DNA of 64,000 bases from Oscarella lobularis (lineage: Eukaryota > Porifera > Homoscleromorpha > Homosclerophorida > Oscarellidae), in NCBI RefSeq assembly GCF_947507565.1, contig NC_089175.1, positions 2,221,733 to 2,285,732 on the forward strand, read 5' to 3'. Each line of letters opens with the position of its first letter. The first letter of the stretch is position 1. Below are positions 9,711 to 21,803 of the stretch, piece after piece. Below the pieces are notes generated by a model that was not told the DNA's origin, ran no database searches, and saw nothing but the letters and a program-made list of their open reading frames with translations. Made by a program: the position numbers and the translations under genes.

Positions 9711-10611
9711 ATTAGAAAAAGTCACGAAAAGAGAAGGAGAATCGTCGATCTTTTCCAAAATTTCAGGTACGATTATCGGACTTGAAGTTCGGGGGGTTGA
9801 AGGGGGGACTCTTGGGGAGAGCGAGCACAGTAGTGGGAGGCTAGGAAGCTAAGGTCTAGATAGATGGGGACCCATAGTGAGTAGGATAAGTTAGTTAGGG
9901 GCTAGAAAGGTAGAGGTTAGAAGGTAGAGGAGTCCGTGGGCGGGGTAGGTGCTTGCTCATCCCCAGACCCTCTCTCGTTCTCTGATATTCAAACCGGGGC
10001 GAGAGAGGGTATAGAATATTAGAGTAGTGGATATCTGCTGTGCGCTGACTGTGTCTCTAATGTTATTTGTTTTTTTCGGTTTTCACAATAATCGATGAAA
10101 ATCAATCAATCAATAACTGGCGAACCGGACGTTGGAACGGATTGAGGGCGACGACGGTCACTACGGCGAGGGTGGCGGCATTGGCGAATGACGGCAAGGG
10201 AAGGCAAGCTGGAGAAAACCAAGTATCCAGGTAAGAAAGTCTCAGATAAATATGCAAACATTAATTTGCTTTTTTGTAGATGGGATTCTGGACAATATTA
10301 TTATTTTATTTATTTTTGTTGATGTGAATAAATATTTTTGTGCGCTTGTTCATTGCTTTAGATTTAGGAATTATATTTTTACGTGCATTTATTTTTTAAA
10401 TCGGTCAATGAAAACATTAAAATACACAAATGCAACGAGTGTTCCAGCGTCTGCACATTTTACTTTGACACCGAGCATTTATGGCAATCAATAGGCATTC
10501 TCATGCAATAAAGAATGCAAAACCTCCTGGGCCAGGTGATACGGGACGACGAAGGAAAACGCGCGCGCACGAGACGTCAGGAGAAACGCGGACGGCCCGA
10601 TTCGCGCCACC
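9711..10611. other. Intergenic stretch and 5' UTR exons of the polyhomeotic gene
   Basis: 9760-10000 has G-rich low-complexity sequence. A GTAAGA donor at about 10231 and a TTTTTTGTAG acceptor at about 10280 suggest a spliced 5' UTR leading to the ATG at 10612. Confidence 0.4.
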
Positions 10612-11334
10612 ATGGACTCTCCGTCACTCGTCGTCAAGCCGGCACTGCCGTCGGCGGCTGCACACGTTCTCGTCCACGTCATCGACGGCCTCGTCATCGA
10701 AGAATCGAACGATCCGCTCGAAATCGAAACGGCGTCGCAAGCGTCGCACTCGCCGGAACTGACGCGTCATCCGCGCTCGCGAATCTTTCGTCGTCGACGC
10801 GGAAGCGGCAGCGGTTCTCGAGGTCGTTCGCGTCTGCGCACGTATTTGCGCGGATCTACGCGCCGACGTACGTCGTCCCGCAGCGGCGCGACGACGCTCT
10901 GCGAAGGCTGCGGCGTTCCCGAATCGCTGCGATCTCTCCTTCCGCCCGAACGACGCTTCTGCAGTGAAGCGTGTCGCCGTCGATATTGGATTCAGCCTCG
11001 TATCCCGGATAATGACGTCACAGCGGACTCGTTAATCGCGCATTTTTGCGTGCCGCGCTTCGTTGCGGCGGCGACGCGATCGCAGATTCACGTGCAAATG
11101 CCGCCCGAGTTGATATCAACGAGTCCATCGCTGTGGACGCTTCCCGATGTGGTGACGTTTGTGCGTGGGCTTGGCTACGGAGAGTGCGTGCAGGCGTTCG
11201 TCGACGAAGAAATCGACGGGCGTTCATTTCTGCTTCTTCAACTCGATCACATGGTCTCGATACTGAAATTAAAACTTGGCACTGCGTTGAAAATTAATGA
11301 TTTTATTGACAAATTGAAGAGCGTCCTCCTATAA
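10612..11334 (+). CDS. PHC: Polyhomeotic-like Polycomb (PRC1) protein
   Basis: A 240-residue protein from one exon. The ATG sits in a near-ideal Kozak context (GCCACCATGG). Residues 19-37 (VLVHVIDGLVIEESNDP) match the conserved motif of polyhomeotic proteins. Residues 97-121 form an FCS zinc finger with Cys at 97, 100, 117 and 121 (CEGC and FCSEAC). Residues 174-240 are a SAM domain (WTLPDVVTFVRGLGYG, EEIDGRSFLLL, LKLGTALKIND), the polymerising module of this family. Known family role: PRC1 subunit that clusters Polycomb complexes on chromatin through SAM polymers. It is far shorter than animal PHC proteins (usually 800 residues or more), keeping little besides the three conserved blocks joined by Arg/Ser-rich linkers. 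A decayed tandem copy follows at 11.57 kb. Confidence 0.88.
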   Translation: MDSPSLVVKPALPSAAAHVLVHVIDGLVIEESNDPLEIETASQASHSPELTRHPRSRIFRRRRGSGSGSRGRSRLRTYLRGSTRRRTSSRSGATTLCEGCGVPESLRSLLPPERRFCSEACRRRYWIQPRIPDNDVTADSLIAHFCVPRFVAAATRSQIHVQMPPELISTSPSLWTLPDVVTFVRGLGYGECVQAFVDEEIDGRSFLLLQLDHMVSILKLKLGTALKINDFIDKLKSVLL

Positions 11335-11569
11335 GCGGCCAAGAAGACTACACATGCACACGTCGTAATGGTCCACCGTCACAGTGATATGCGCAATAAT
11401 TATTAATAATTAATCATTTTTTGGGTCTTGTGATAATTTTGATATAATAAAATGATGATCATGTGTATGTGTATGTAATCAAGATTTAGAATAATTAGTC
11501 CACTAGTAGTTGAAATTGCATAGAGTTCAATCAACTACACATGTACAAGACTACCGTAAATCCATTGAT

Positions 11570-11870
11570 ACGGGATGGCAAGAGAAAAAGAAAACCGACT
11601 CTCCGTCGCTCGTCGTCAAGCGGGCACCGCCGTAGGCGACAACACACGTTCTCGTCCACGTCGTCGACAGCCTCGTCATCGAAGAATCGAGCGAGCGTCA
11701 TCGTAGGAGCTAATCCACGCGGAGGCGGACACTCCTCCACGTGGCGACGTTCGCGCGCGGGCTCTAGTACGCGAGAAGGGCGTGCAGGCGTTCGTAGACC
11801 AGGAATTATTGACGGGCGTTCAACTCAACCGCATCGTTTGAACTGAAATTGAAATTTGGTAACCGCACTA
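11570..11870 (+). pseudogene. Decayed, internally deleted tandem copy of the polyhomeotic gene
   Basis: The DNA from 11598 repeats the start of the PHC gene (CTCTCCGTCGCTCGTCGTCA and the following ~100 nt, compare 10619). After a deletion of most of the middle, including the zinc finger, sequence from about 11735 matches the SAM-coding part (GCGTGCAGGCGTTCG, then GACGGGCGTTCA). No single frame links the two parts, and indels shift the frame in both. The plus-strand open frame across it reads the wrong frame. It is a dead tandem duplicate. Confidence 0.75.
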
Positions 11871-12058
11871 GTACATAGGTTTTTTTTTATTGAAGAATCG
11901 ATATGCATCTTATACACGCGATGGAATTTATTAGTGAGCGCTTCACCGAATTTTTAAAACAATAATGAGACCAATTAAAATCACACTCAAAAAGAAAAAG
12001 AAAAAAACAATTCAAAGACACGAAATACCTAAGACAGTCACATAATACGAAAATTTGT

Positions 12059-13810
12059 TCATTTTTCTGATTTTTCCTCTGCAATAGATTGCTGCCGTCG
12101 CAGGAGACGATCTTCGAGTTTGGCCTGCTGTCGCAGCCAATAGGAGCCCGTCTGCGGCGCAATCGGTTTCGCCGCCGTTTTCACCGTCGTTCCGGGCAGA
12201 GCGTCGAATATGGCGACGGGAGGGGCGACGGGAAGCGCGGAAGCGCTCACAATCCGTTTACGTCTCTGGAAAAAAAGCAGACGGTCATAGGTAATAATAA
12301 TCATAATATTTTATTATTATTATTACTGGTCCTATTGTCTTTTCCTGGCCTTGTCTTGCCATCGAAAGGGCGTCCGCTTCATACGGTGTTCCATGGCGGT
12401 AACCGTAGATATCAGCTCGCGTCACTAGTCCAACGAATTTCCTATCAGCAGCAAAAAATGAAAATACCGATTTCCTTATTTCTTTTTTCTTGCCTTCCGC
12501 GTTGCGTGAGAATTCCCGTCTTTCTCAATATCCCGTCTATGCACCATTCGCCGTGTGCCGTTCCCACGACCGTGTTTGAAGTGCACGGCAATCCGGGCTT
12601 TTTCAGTTGGGTCGTAATTGCCGCCGAACGACGAGCAAATACAACAGCCCTAAAACCCTCAATAATATCAATTCCACTAATAAACGTAATCGATTACCGG
12701 ACGAGAGACGGCACTATGGTTTCGACTTCCGGGTCAGGCGGACAGTCGTCTTGGAGATATTCGCGCAGAAGGAGAATGACTCCGTCGGCGAGCATGCAAG
12801 CTCCTTTGGGTTGAAGCTAAAAAGAAATACATATCTCCTTTCATCCTCGTTTTTTTCATACCTGCTCGATTTGACTTTCGTATCTTTCCACTAAGGCGTG
12901 CGATAGTCCGGCCGCTACCTCGTGAATCATTGCGAACGTGGGAAAAGCTCGGCTCACTGCGGCCATCTGAAAGTGCGGTCGTGTTGATTAATTATTTCCT
13001 ATATGATTTTTTCCAAATGAACCTGGTGCTGTAGTGTGTCTGAAATTTTTGCTCCCACGTTGAGGGTGATTGAACCGGGCGTTGCGACGAGTCGTCCCAT
13101 CAGGTTCATGCACGCGCATACCTTGGCCCAATTGTCAATTGATCGTCTGGCAGATGACAGTTGCATTCCCTGTGAAAAGAAGTTTTAGCATGGAAAGAAA
13201 AAGAGACGATTCTATTACTTTCATTGACACGATCAGTTCGATGAATTTGAGAAATATTCGCGTGGAGAACGTATTGAATTGGGGCTTCTTTTCGCGCAGC
13301 TCCTTCCACTCTTCAATCTAAAGAAAGAGGATGAAAAAGCGGTCCACCCTTTGTCAACTGGACATACTTGATCTTTGTGCTCTTGAAGAATTAATTTTTT
13401 CTCGTCATTCGCTTCTCCCTCCGTCAAACCGTCGAGCTGCTTTGTCACCGTTTCTAGCACCGTCCCAATAATCGTATCCAAAGCCTTTGCATGGGGATCG
13501 GAATCCCAACGATAACTCTAATGCATCAATATAATTAATTACGACTCGGGAGAACGAATCGCCTAACCTTGTTCGCAAATGCGACTTTAACTGCCGCCAA
13601 TAATCGTCTCTCGTCGTCAGCCAAATCGGGTTTCTGATCTCGAATGGTTTTTTCGACGTCGCCAAGCAAAAGCAACGTCTCGTCACCCAGCTCCACTTTA
13701 GCAGCTTCAGCAATTTCCGTCACAGCTCCGTTATACTCGGAACCCGGCAGAATAAACGAAGTCTCGTTGGCCGCTTTGATTGCAGCTCGAGACGCTTCGG
13801 GATCTGACAT
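12059..13810 (-). CDS. Unrecognised, largely helical protein, multi-exon
   Basis: From ATG at 13810 (MSDPEASRAAIKAANETS) the gene runs through about seven exons to a stop at 12059. Support comes from successive open segments with splice borders: about 13566-13810, 13380-13515, 13223-13320, 13030-13170, 12865-12970, 12705-12815, then about 12450-12650, and a last exon about 12059-12269 ending in a Lys/Glu-rich tail. The exon near 12.35-12.44 kb is uncertain. The protein looks alpha-helical and soluble; no catalytic motif stands out. It begins only about 30 bp after the end of the ankyrin-SH3 gene on the same strand, and its frame stays open upstream almost to that gene, so the two could be one transcription unit. 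I do not recognise the family. Confidence 0.5.
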
Positions 13811-13838
13811 ACGAAGAGTCTGAGTCTTGAAACTGCAT

Positions 13839-15967
13839 TCAATCCTGTATTCTTCTTTTACCTAGTGGCTGGTCGTGGACTAATAGCGAGCAAAAGAGGC
13901 CCGTTTTGTCCGGGTTCGAGACGAGGGCCCCTTTCCACCATTCGTCGTACGGTTTGTCGATTATTTGAATGAGATCTCCCTGAAGAAAAGATAATGTGTT
14001 GACCCTCGTACTTATAGTGCACGAGGTATCTGCTTACTTCTGAGAAAACCAGTTGAGATGGATCTCCTTCTGGTGCGTCTTCTCTAGCGATGACTACTAT
14101 GGGAATAGCCTTGCCTACGATGGAGAAGTTTCTGGTTGAGTGAAAATGTAGAAAGAATTGCCTACGGGTTTTTATGTGCATTTCGAGCACGCGAACGATT
14201 GTCTGAACGCTTGCCCCTTCCGCCATTTGAAGAGCCGTTTTACCATCCTAAATTGTTTTCAAATCGTCATTAGAGTGTATATATTGAGATTTGGTTCTGA
14301 CGTCTGTTCGCTTGATCGTGGGATCAGCGCCGATACTCAGAAGATAGGAAACGACGTTGACGGCTCGTTTCTCCACGGCCCAATGTAACGGCGTTTCACC
14401 TTTCTTATTCGGCGTATTGAGAGCCGTATGCGGTCCCTTTTTGAAGAGGATGACCATGAGATTGACGGAGCCCGTTTTGGCGGCGTGATGATAAGCGGTA
14501 TTCCCATCCTAAAAAAATAACCAATAATTAGACGAAAGAGTCTCTCAAAACCATTCCCTTACTGCGTCCTGGCTGTGAACCGAAGCACCTCGTCTTGCAA
14601 GCAGCTGGGCGATGTTTGTGTATCCCTTACACAGAGCGGCGAGAAAGGCTGTTTCTCCAGACTACATGTGGTAGGTTACAGCAAATATTTTTGAATACCA
14701 TTTACGAGGAACCTTTGCTGTCGCATTTGGATCAGCTCCTTTCGCTAGCAAGGACTCTATTGCTCCGAGAAAACCGCCGCCTTCGGAGCATGCAATAAAA
14801 AGAGGTGTTTCACCTTCCTATTATTATACGCGTTTGATTTTCTCATTGATTCCGAGTGGGTTTTTATTTATTCTTCGACTCTCACCTTTGTTGCTACGTC
14901 TAGTGGAGCGTTGTGTGCCAAAAAGAGCTGAATTATGTCGTTTCGTTCGACCGATTTGCAGCTCTTCAAAACGTAATGCAAGGGTTGATAGCCTTTCTAA
15001 TGATGAAGCGGGGAGTTTGGGACTGGACTACGAAATATATGCAAGTGTCTTACTGTATCAGAAACGTCCAGCTTGGCTCCAGCATCGATTAGCGCCTTTG
15101 CGACGTCGAGCTTCTTGACGTAAAACAAAGGAGTACGATTCCTCTGCGCAAAGAAACAATATCTCGTGTATAATCCATAAATTAATTTTTTTTCCTTACT
15201 CCATTTGTTTCGTTCACGTTCGCCCCTTGCTCGAGCAGCAGTTTACACTTCTCAATATCCTCATTGGCGTAATGCAAAGGCGAGTTGCCACGCTGCAAAC
15301 GGACACGAAGATCACACTGAGCCCCCGCGAAGGGAACTCCCTCCTTTCACCGACCTGATCTGCCGAAAGAAAAGGCGCCCCCGCTTCCAAGAGAATCTTC
15401 ATCGTTTCCGGCACTCCCACAGCCGAAGCAACCAACAATGGCGTGCGTTTATTCTACGCGCAACACATACAGAGAATTTCCTCCCCTTACGCTTCACTAC
15501 TAACCTTATCTTCGACAAACGGACTCGCTCCGTTTTCAATCAAAAGCGTTGCAATTTCCGGGCAGGAGTGAGCTAGATGAATGGGCGATTGCCCATTCTA
15601 GAAAGCGAAGACAAGATATTGAAAAGAAGTCTCGATATTCAGTGAGTTCCATTACTTCGCCTTCCATATAGACGTTCGCTCCGTTGTCCAATAACAACTT
15701 CGCAATGTCGATCAACTTGAAGCGGCACGCCCAATGCAGGGGTCCGTTAAAATCGGTCGAATGCGATGAACTAGACTGTTTACAAAATTGACTTTGATTT
15801 TGCGAAGGAAATCGATGGGCGTTCACCTCGGCCCCATTGTCCCCTACGGCATTTTCATTGGGATCGGCCCCTTCGTCTAGGAGACGTTTCACTTCGTCTA
15901 AATTCTTGTCTTTGATTGCTTTGATGAGAGGAGTCGTTCGTCGACTCGAGTCTCCTTCTTCGCTCAT
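13839..15967 (-). CDS. Ankyrin-repeat protein with C-terminal SH3 domain
   Basis: Start at ATG 15967 (MSEEGDSSRR; another Met lies three codons upstream). About 11 ankyrin repeats follow, nearly one per exon, each with the TPLHxA and LLxxGA pattern: for example KNLDEVKRLLDEGADPN, GPLHWACRFKLIDIAKLLL, RGNSPLHYA, KGYQPLHYV, EGETPLFIAC, and KKGETPLHWAVEKR in the longest exon (about 14310-14510). The last exons give an SH3 domain: PIVVIAREDAPEGD, then FSEGDLIQIIDKPYDEWWKG and TGLFCSLLV, with the WW and ALYDY-like positions in place. After the SH3 domain the frame ends at 13839. Likely a cytoplasmic scaffold. The order (many ankyrin repeats, then SH3) resembles ASPP proteins, but there are more repeats. 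It is divergent from the CFAP97D gene, with about 90 bp between starts. Confidence 0.8.
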
Positions 15968-16058
15968 TCTAAACACGCCTTCTCTCTTACTTACGCAATC
16001 ACGTGCATCACGTGACGTCTTTTTGTGATGTCACACACAGTACGATATTTTTTCGAGT

Positions 16059-17035
16059 ATGCATCATCGGGCGTATCAGTCAATAACTCCGGCAAATAAT
16101 TCATTTTTGAAGCGAAAGTGGGATCAGATTCGATTTGATACTCATAGAAATAAGGTAAGCTGCTACCCTGTGTGATTCTATAGTGGACATTTTCAGTCAT
16201 TTGTACGTGTACTAAAGGTTGCTACAGCAAAAGCCGTTATTGATAATGAACCGCCAAGAACCTATTTACACTTGCAATTCAATTTGAAGAAACTGCAGGT
16301 TTCTAAAAGCAGTTAGTAACAATCTGTGTATAACTTCAAATTTCATGCTCAAGATGGCCGAAGAAAGGCAAGCCATTGTCGAGCGTGACAATAGGATTTT
16401 GCTCGAAAAAATGGCGTCAGTTTTGAAAATGGGAGGACGCGTTGATAATAGGAATTACTACCACCACAGAAGGTGAGCCTCTGGACCCTACGTAGCATTT
16501 ATTTACATAAGTCTGCATGATGATACTAGCTTGAATAAGACCAAAAGGCAACGAGAACTTCTCTTCATCACCCACGAGAATCGTGTACCAAAGCTACCTC
16601 AAGTTTTGATAGGTCAGAGTACTGTATTTCTCCTCTAGGCTATTTTGAAAAGAATCAAGTCGAGGGAGCCTCACTACAATCACGTAGAATGGGTACAACT
16701 TTACATCTATCCAACCTCGGTAGAATGTTTAGTTCCCTGTGAACAATTAGCTTCAACAGTGGCGAGTCAATCAAGGCTACATGATACAGATATCAAAATA
16801 TCAGCACCAAGCCAAGAAAAATGTTCTAACGAAAAAGAAAAAGGTGACGAAAACAGATCGTACGTACGCGCAAATTTTACATGATAAACAGGATGACAAA
16901 ACGCTTCCGACTCTGACCCAGTCGCCCAAACCAGCCAAAACGCCGCCACGAACGAAAACGGAAACACAGGAGAGCCCCAAAACCCCACCAATAATATCGC
17001 CAAGCAAAGTCTCCCTAGCAACGGCGGCACCCTAG
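16059..17035 (+). CDS. CFAP97D1: CFAP97D / hemingway-like cilia-associated protein
   Basis: Six exons: 16059-16154, 16197-16298, 16354-16472, 16530-16584, 16639-16692 and 16760-17035. All joins keep frame (233 residues), with introns of 42-67 nt. Diagnostic family blocks are the Trp in LKRKWDQIRFDTHRNK, then EPPRTYLHLQFNLKKLQ, ERDNRILLEKM, GGRVDNRNYYHHRSLN, KRQRELLFITHENR and AILKRIKSREPHYN. Known role of the family: axoneme and sperm-flagellum assembly (Drosophila hemingway). The last exon adds a Lys/Pro/Thr-rich tail. The start at 16059 is supported by the conserved N-terminal block. Confidence 0.85.
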
Positions 17036-17181
17036 CAAACAAAAAACAACCTCGTGCGCGAAAAAGAAAGTGTCGTTAATAAAAATCATCAAAGCGTACA
17101 ATCACAAACAATTGAATTCCCAATTTTAATTCTTATTCGAACATAGGCAAAAGTCTCTCTCTCCGCGCGCGCCCGCCCGTC

Positions 17182-18347
17182 CTAACCAAGCGAAAACCCT
17201 ATACCAAACAAGCACCTATGCCTGCTCTGATTGATCAACGCGCTAAGTGTCAAAGTACACGGAAGCGGCAACATCTTCTTCTCCACCGTCGAAACGACGT
17301 TCCAATTCGTGTCGACGGACGCGCGAAACGTCGCGCCCGCCTTCGGCAAGTCCATCTGATAGCCGGCCGTAACCGTGCTTTCCGAATTGACAACCGAACT
17401 CTGAAACTCGACGGCGACTTGCGTGTTCGGCGTCGAATATTGATAATAGGATAAATGAAGACCGACGGGACTCGCCGTTGCGTGGAAACGAAAGGAGTTC
17501 GTTTGATACTTCGCTATTAGGGAGACGAGCGTCGTTTGCTCGATCGCCGAGCGCTGGTGCATCACTTCGGCGCCAACGGCGACGTTTTCCGTCACGCTGT
17601 GTTGATAATTGGCCACGAGCATTCCCGTACGTGCGAGTAGATCTGGATTTGCCATGGCAACGCCTAGGGTGTAGGTAGAACCGCGATACTCGAGATCGCC
17701 TTGGAAACCTTGCCAGCGACCGAGATTCGACTAAAAGAGATACATAGTATTTATTTATTTATTTATTTATTTATTATTACCTGTATAATGATTTTTGATT
17801 TGAGTCCGTCTACCCACTGATTAATGAACTGTGAGTTTAATATGCCAGTGGAATCCATTTCTCCTAATATGACCGGGTAGCTCTGAGAGATGAGGTCCGT
17901 ATTAATCATGATTTTTATAAATAAATATTTTTTGTCTTTACTTCGCCTGGACCGGTTTGATTGGCTCCTACGTAGGTCGCGCTGAACGAGTACGTGCTCG
18001 GCTGCTGTTGATCTAACGTGAGCGTGTGCGTCGTGGAGAAGTGGGGGCTCACTCCCTTCGTTATCGCTATTTTCCCACCGGACAGCGGTTGGGGGAAAAG
18101 TTCTGCACGCGCGAGAGAGATAGTGCGCCATTCGGCGTTTCTAGAGATCGCCTATACCTTTCGCCTTCTTGTGAATGTCGTCGTATGCGCCTGGATTGCC
18201 GCGTTCGCTCGACGAGCTGGCTGGTTCGTCTTTGGGGGCCTCGGTTGGTGGCGATGTCGGTGCCACCGTCATGGGAGGTGGTGGCGGTAGCGTACCCATG
18301 GACGCGCTGTCTTTGTCCGATCCCGCAGCGAAAACTACGTTTCCCAT
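17182..18347 (-). CDS. TOMM40: Mitochondrial import receptor TOM40
   Basis: About four exons from ATG 18347 to the stop at 17182. The N-terminus (MGNVVFAAG) leads into a Pro-rich, Ser/Glu-rich leader like that of animal TOM40. The beta-barrel follows, with blocks SATYVGANQTGPGE, SYPVILGEMDSTG, LNSQFINQW, a GDLEYRGS strand, NPDLLARTGMLVANY, GYQMDLPKAGATF and VDTNWNVVSTVEKKMLPLP, ending in a GIGFSLG strand. These line up with the TOM40 barrel to its last beta signal. Role: the channel of the TOM complex in the outer mitochondrial membrane. It shares a 213-bp divergent promoter with nicastrin. Confidence 0.92.
17745..17780. repeat. ATTT short tandem repeat inside a TOMM40 intron
   Basis: About six copies of TATT in the intron between the last two exons. 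Confidence 0.7.
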
Positions 18348-18559
18348 CGCGCGTGCCGTCCACTAACGTGCGCTATCTATCGAAGATGACGTAAAAACTA
18401 GGTAAAAACTCGCTAAATTTTCAACTCAATGCCCCTCCCAGTACTGTATTTCACAGTGTAAAAGAAAACAGTTTGTGTAATGAATCTAGAAACAGTACAG
18501 TACCGATAGGGAGGAGGGAGGGGATCTATGACAGCTAACGCGCGTCACTCAAGTCGAAA

Positions 18560-21500
18560 ATGTGGCGTTTTCTCATTTTGATCGTCGTCACGACGACTCT
18601 AGTGTTTTCTCCGGGTGCGTATCGTTTATTACAACGCGAGTCAGATATTTTAGACGGGTGAGGCTCTTTTAGGAACCGACGCCGCCGACAAGAAAAAGAA
18701 ACGCGACACGCTCTACAGCAACATCTATCGCGACATCGACGACATGGGCTATTGCGTGCGCCTCACAAACGCCGACCAGTCGATCGGCTGCGCAAGTAGG
18801 CGACACAACGCGAAAAGGAGGGGTTCAAAAACTCATCCAGTCATTTAGCCGGCCCCAACGGCGATACGGGAACCGTGTACCTAATCGAGAGCCAACGCGA
18901 TATCGATTGGGTATTGAGCGAGGGATCGATGCCTCCCTACGTTCCCCTAATCAATCAGAAACAGTTTTACAACAGGTCGAATCGCGTGTGTGGGGGCCTC
19001 TTTAGGGGAACCGCGACTAAAACGTGGGGCGTACATAGAACATTTATGATGTTACTGAAAGACGGGGCAGCAGCGGGGCGAATTAGCGGAATTATAGCGG
19101 ATTTTCTGACGTCAACTAATGATTACCAGCAAGGTAGCCAATAAATGGATAATTGGTATTTATCAGATTAAATATTTTATTAGATAATGGGGAGTCACCG
19201 GCACGTCAGTGTCCCAATCAAGGCTTTGGAGGCAATTTTAGAATTGTATTCTATATTCTGATATTGATTAGTTTATTAGGGATTGGCTCCACGTGTAATC
19301 CCACTTGGAATCCCAAGGCAAAGAGTTTAGGTTGTGGGCGGGGTGTAGTGAGCGTGGGGGCTTCGTTCTAGGGAAGTTCGCTTGCCTTCGATCATTTCGA
19401 TTTTCCAATTTTTGGACTTCGCGATCCGGAGCAGCTTGGAGCACTCAAAAACGTAAATAGAAATATGTCATTGAAGTTATTAATTTATGATCGTCGCTGT
19501 CAGTGTTCAATACTTTTCAATCAGAAAAATTCCTCCTTTGAACGTTCCTATCCGGCGTGTCAAGTGCGTATGCGCGCCTTTATGTCCGCTTCTGTAAACA
19601 CGCCTACGTGCATGAGAAAGAGTGAGACAAGCCTTCCACAAAAATGTAGTACTGATGATATAAACGGGAATTTAGATTCTCATGTGATTCTTTCGTCGTC
19701 CGGTTTTTGCGATCCTCTTGTGAATCCTTCCTTTTGGGGTAGCCTATTTTCACCGACGAAAATTAACAAATCTGAAGCAGTTGTCATGGCCACAGCAAAG
19801 GTTTACTGCGAAAATTTTAAATAATGAATAGATATTTTGATACTCTCCCTTTAGATGGATGCGTCTGCGTTTTTTCATCAATTGTCGTTTGGCGCGAATA
19901 ACAATGCTGCGGGCATTGTTGCGCTTCTTGGCGCTTTGGAAGCGCTAGGGAAACTGAAACGAGATGTAAAATCCTGATTTAATAAATAGACTTATGTATT
20001 TATTACCTTTCTCTTACCAGCATAAGATTTCCGAGAATTCGATTTCAAAGCCAATCCTCTTCGTCTTTTTTAATGGGGTTCGTTAATAGAGTTTATTTAT
20101 CTGATGAGTCTCTACGATGTTGTATCTTATTATTAGGAAGAGTGGGATTACATTGGCTCGTCTCGGATGGTGTATAATCTGTTGAAGAATTGCCAAAAAG
20201 ATTCTCAAAAAGGATGCGAAGTCGGAGACGTGAGCGGAGGTGTACATTATTGCTATTTTGTCTTGCAATAGTTCATTTCTTAGGGAGAAGTACCCATCTC
20301 GCGATTTCTGGGTCTCAATCGTATTGAGTCCTTTTTGGAATTGAGCCAAATTGGTTTACCTGGCGAGGGCGGAACTCTGTTTGGTCACAAGCCAAGTAAC
20401 GCCAATGCAACAAAGGTAAAATTAGATTTAAAATATCAATAATTATTGAATTATACGTATCCTCACTAGTTATTCAACACTCTGACCAGTTATTCTTCCG
20501 CAATATCCCCCGCCCCGGATGGCCAGCAACTTCCTCCCTCATCCCTTCTTCAATTTCTCGATGAGTTAAATGTCATTGGGGGCGTGGTTCTTGCAGATCA
20601 TTCGGGTTCCTATAAGAATCGCTTCTACGGCGGCGCGTTTGATGATGCGCACAATCTCCACTTAAACGCTGATCAGACGACATCGGTATGAACCCAATTG
20701 TCAATACATAAATAGATAGCTGATCCTATTGAAAAATTCAAAGAGCCATCTGGCCGATGTTTCTACCACGGTTGCTAAGACACTTCTAAACTTGGCGGGA
20801 GCCAATGACAGTGTGATTGATATGGTCAAAGCCAATGAGACGACAGTGCGTTAGCATTGGGCTCGATTCTTCAGTAAAATTCCTTGATTTTTTTATTATA
20901 GATTTCAACGCTGTTGCATTGTTTCCTTCAAGAAATGAACTGCACCTTATTCAAAAATCTCTCCACATCAGACGATGCAGATAAGCTTAGTTAGCGTATA
21001 AATTTAGTTGGAACGCGTGCTAATGACGTTCCTCAATTCTGTAGAAAATCGAGCGGGACCTCGCTACATTAGCGTGGATGCAAGCACTCCGAATGCAGTC
21101 ACGCTCATTCGAAAGTTGGCAATTTATTATTCGGGAATTGAGGCAACAGGTACCAAGCAAGATGACTGCACCAACGGACCTGTCTCCGAATCAAAATCCG
21201 GAAAAAGCAATGTGCGTGCTGAAGTGGCATTTTTTTCTATATTTATAAATACCGTCTATGTAGTATCTCAAAACGATGGTTTGGAATCGGGGTGCGGGAT
21301 TTTGTCGCTATGGTTACGTATATAAAACCGAGGCAAAATCGCCGGCATTTTTGCTGAAAGAGTACGGTAGCAGCAAGTACTCCACGTGGGCTGAAAGCAG
21401 GTAGAAAATGAATAAATAATAATCAATGATTGATAAATCAAATTGGTATTAGATGGGATGTTGATCCGACCCTAAGTTTCTACGTGGCATCGTCTGATTA

Positions 21501-21803
21501 CATTGAAGTACGACTACTTTTCTGATAGAAAAAAATCAATTTGTTATTTATTTAGAACGTCACATTGGGTGTCGGTGTGATGATGTTCGTACTCTCGTTT
21601 TTCGGCACGTGGTACGGAATGAGACGAATGAATTCGCGGAGTGGTGAGTACACAGTACAGTAACTTCGTCGCTGTAGAATCGACTATATCGACTAATCGT
21701 GGAAACTCGGACCCCAATGATTTTTTTAGAACTCGATAAAAAAAGAATCCCTTTGTTACGTTATCGTAGAGGAAAACCCGCGCAACGACCGCGTAACAAA
21801 TAG
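18560..21803 (+). CDS. NCSTN: Nicastrin, gamma-secretase subunit
   Basis: A multi-exon gene from ATG 18560 (signal peptide, MWRFLILIVVTTT) to a stop at 21801-21803. Motifs in order: YSNIYRDIDDMGYCVRLTN, NGDTGTVYLI, SPARQCPNQGFG, FFGLRDPEQLGALK, the cysteine-bearing SASVNTPTCMR, SFWGSLFS, the diagnostic EEWDYIGSSRMVY (DYIGSS motif), LNRIESFLELSQIG, GGVVLADHSG, and a C-terminal transmembrane helix (VGVMMFVLSFFGTWYG) followed by a short basic tail encoded in the last exon. Introns are about 40-70 nt. Role: the large ectodomain subunit of gamma-secretase, which gates substrates such as Notch. One or two middle exon borders (about 20.28 kb and 21.0-21.3 kb) are approximate. Confidence 0.9.

Noticed and set aside
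12089-12894. Long plus-strand open frame at 12.1-12.8 kb
   Set aside because: It lies antisense to exons and introns of the helical gene, has low-complexity content and no family signal.
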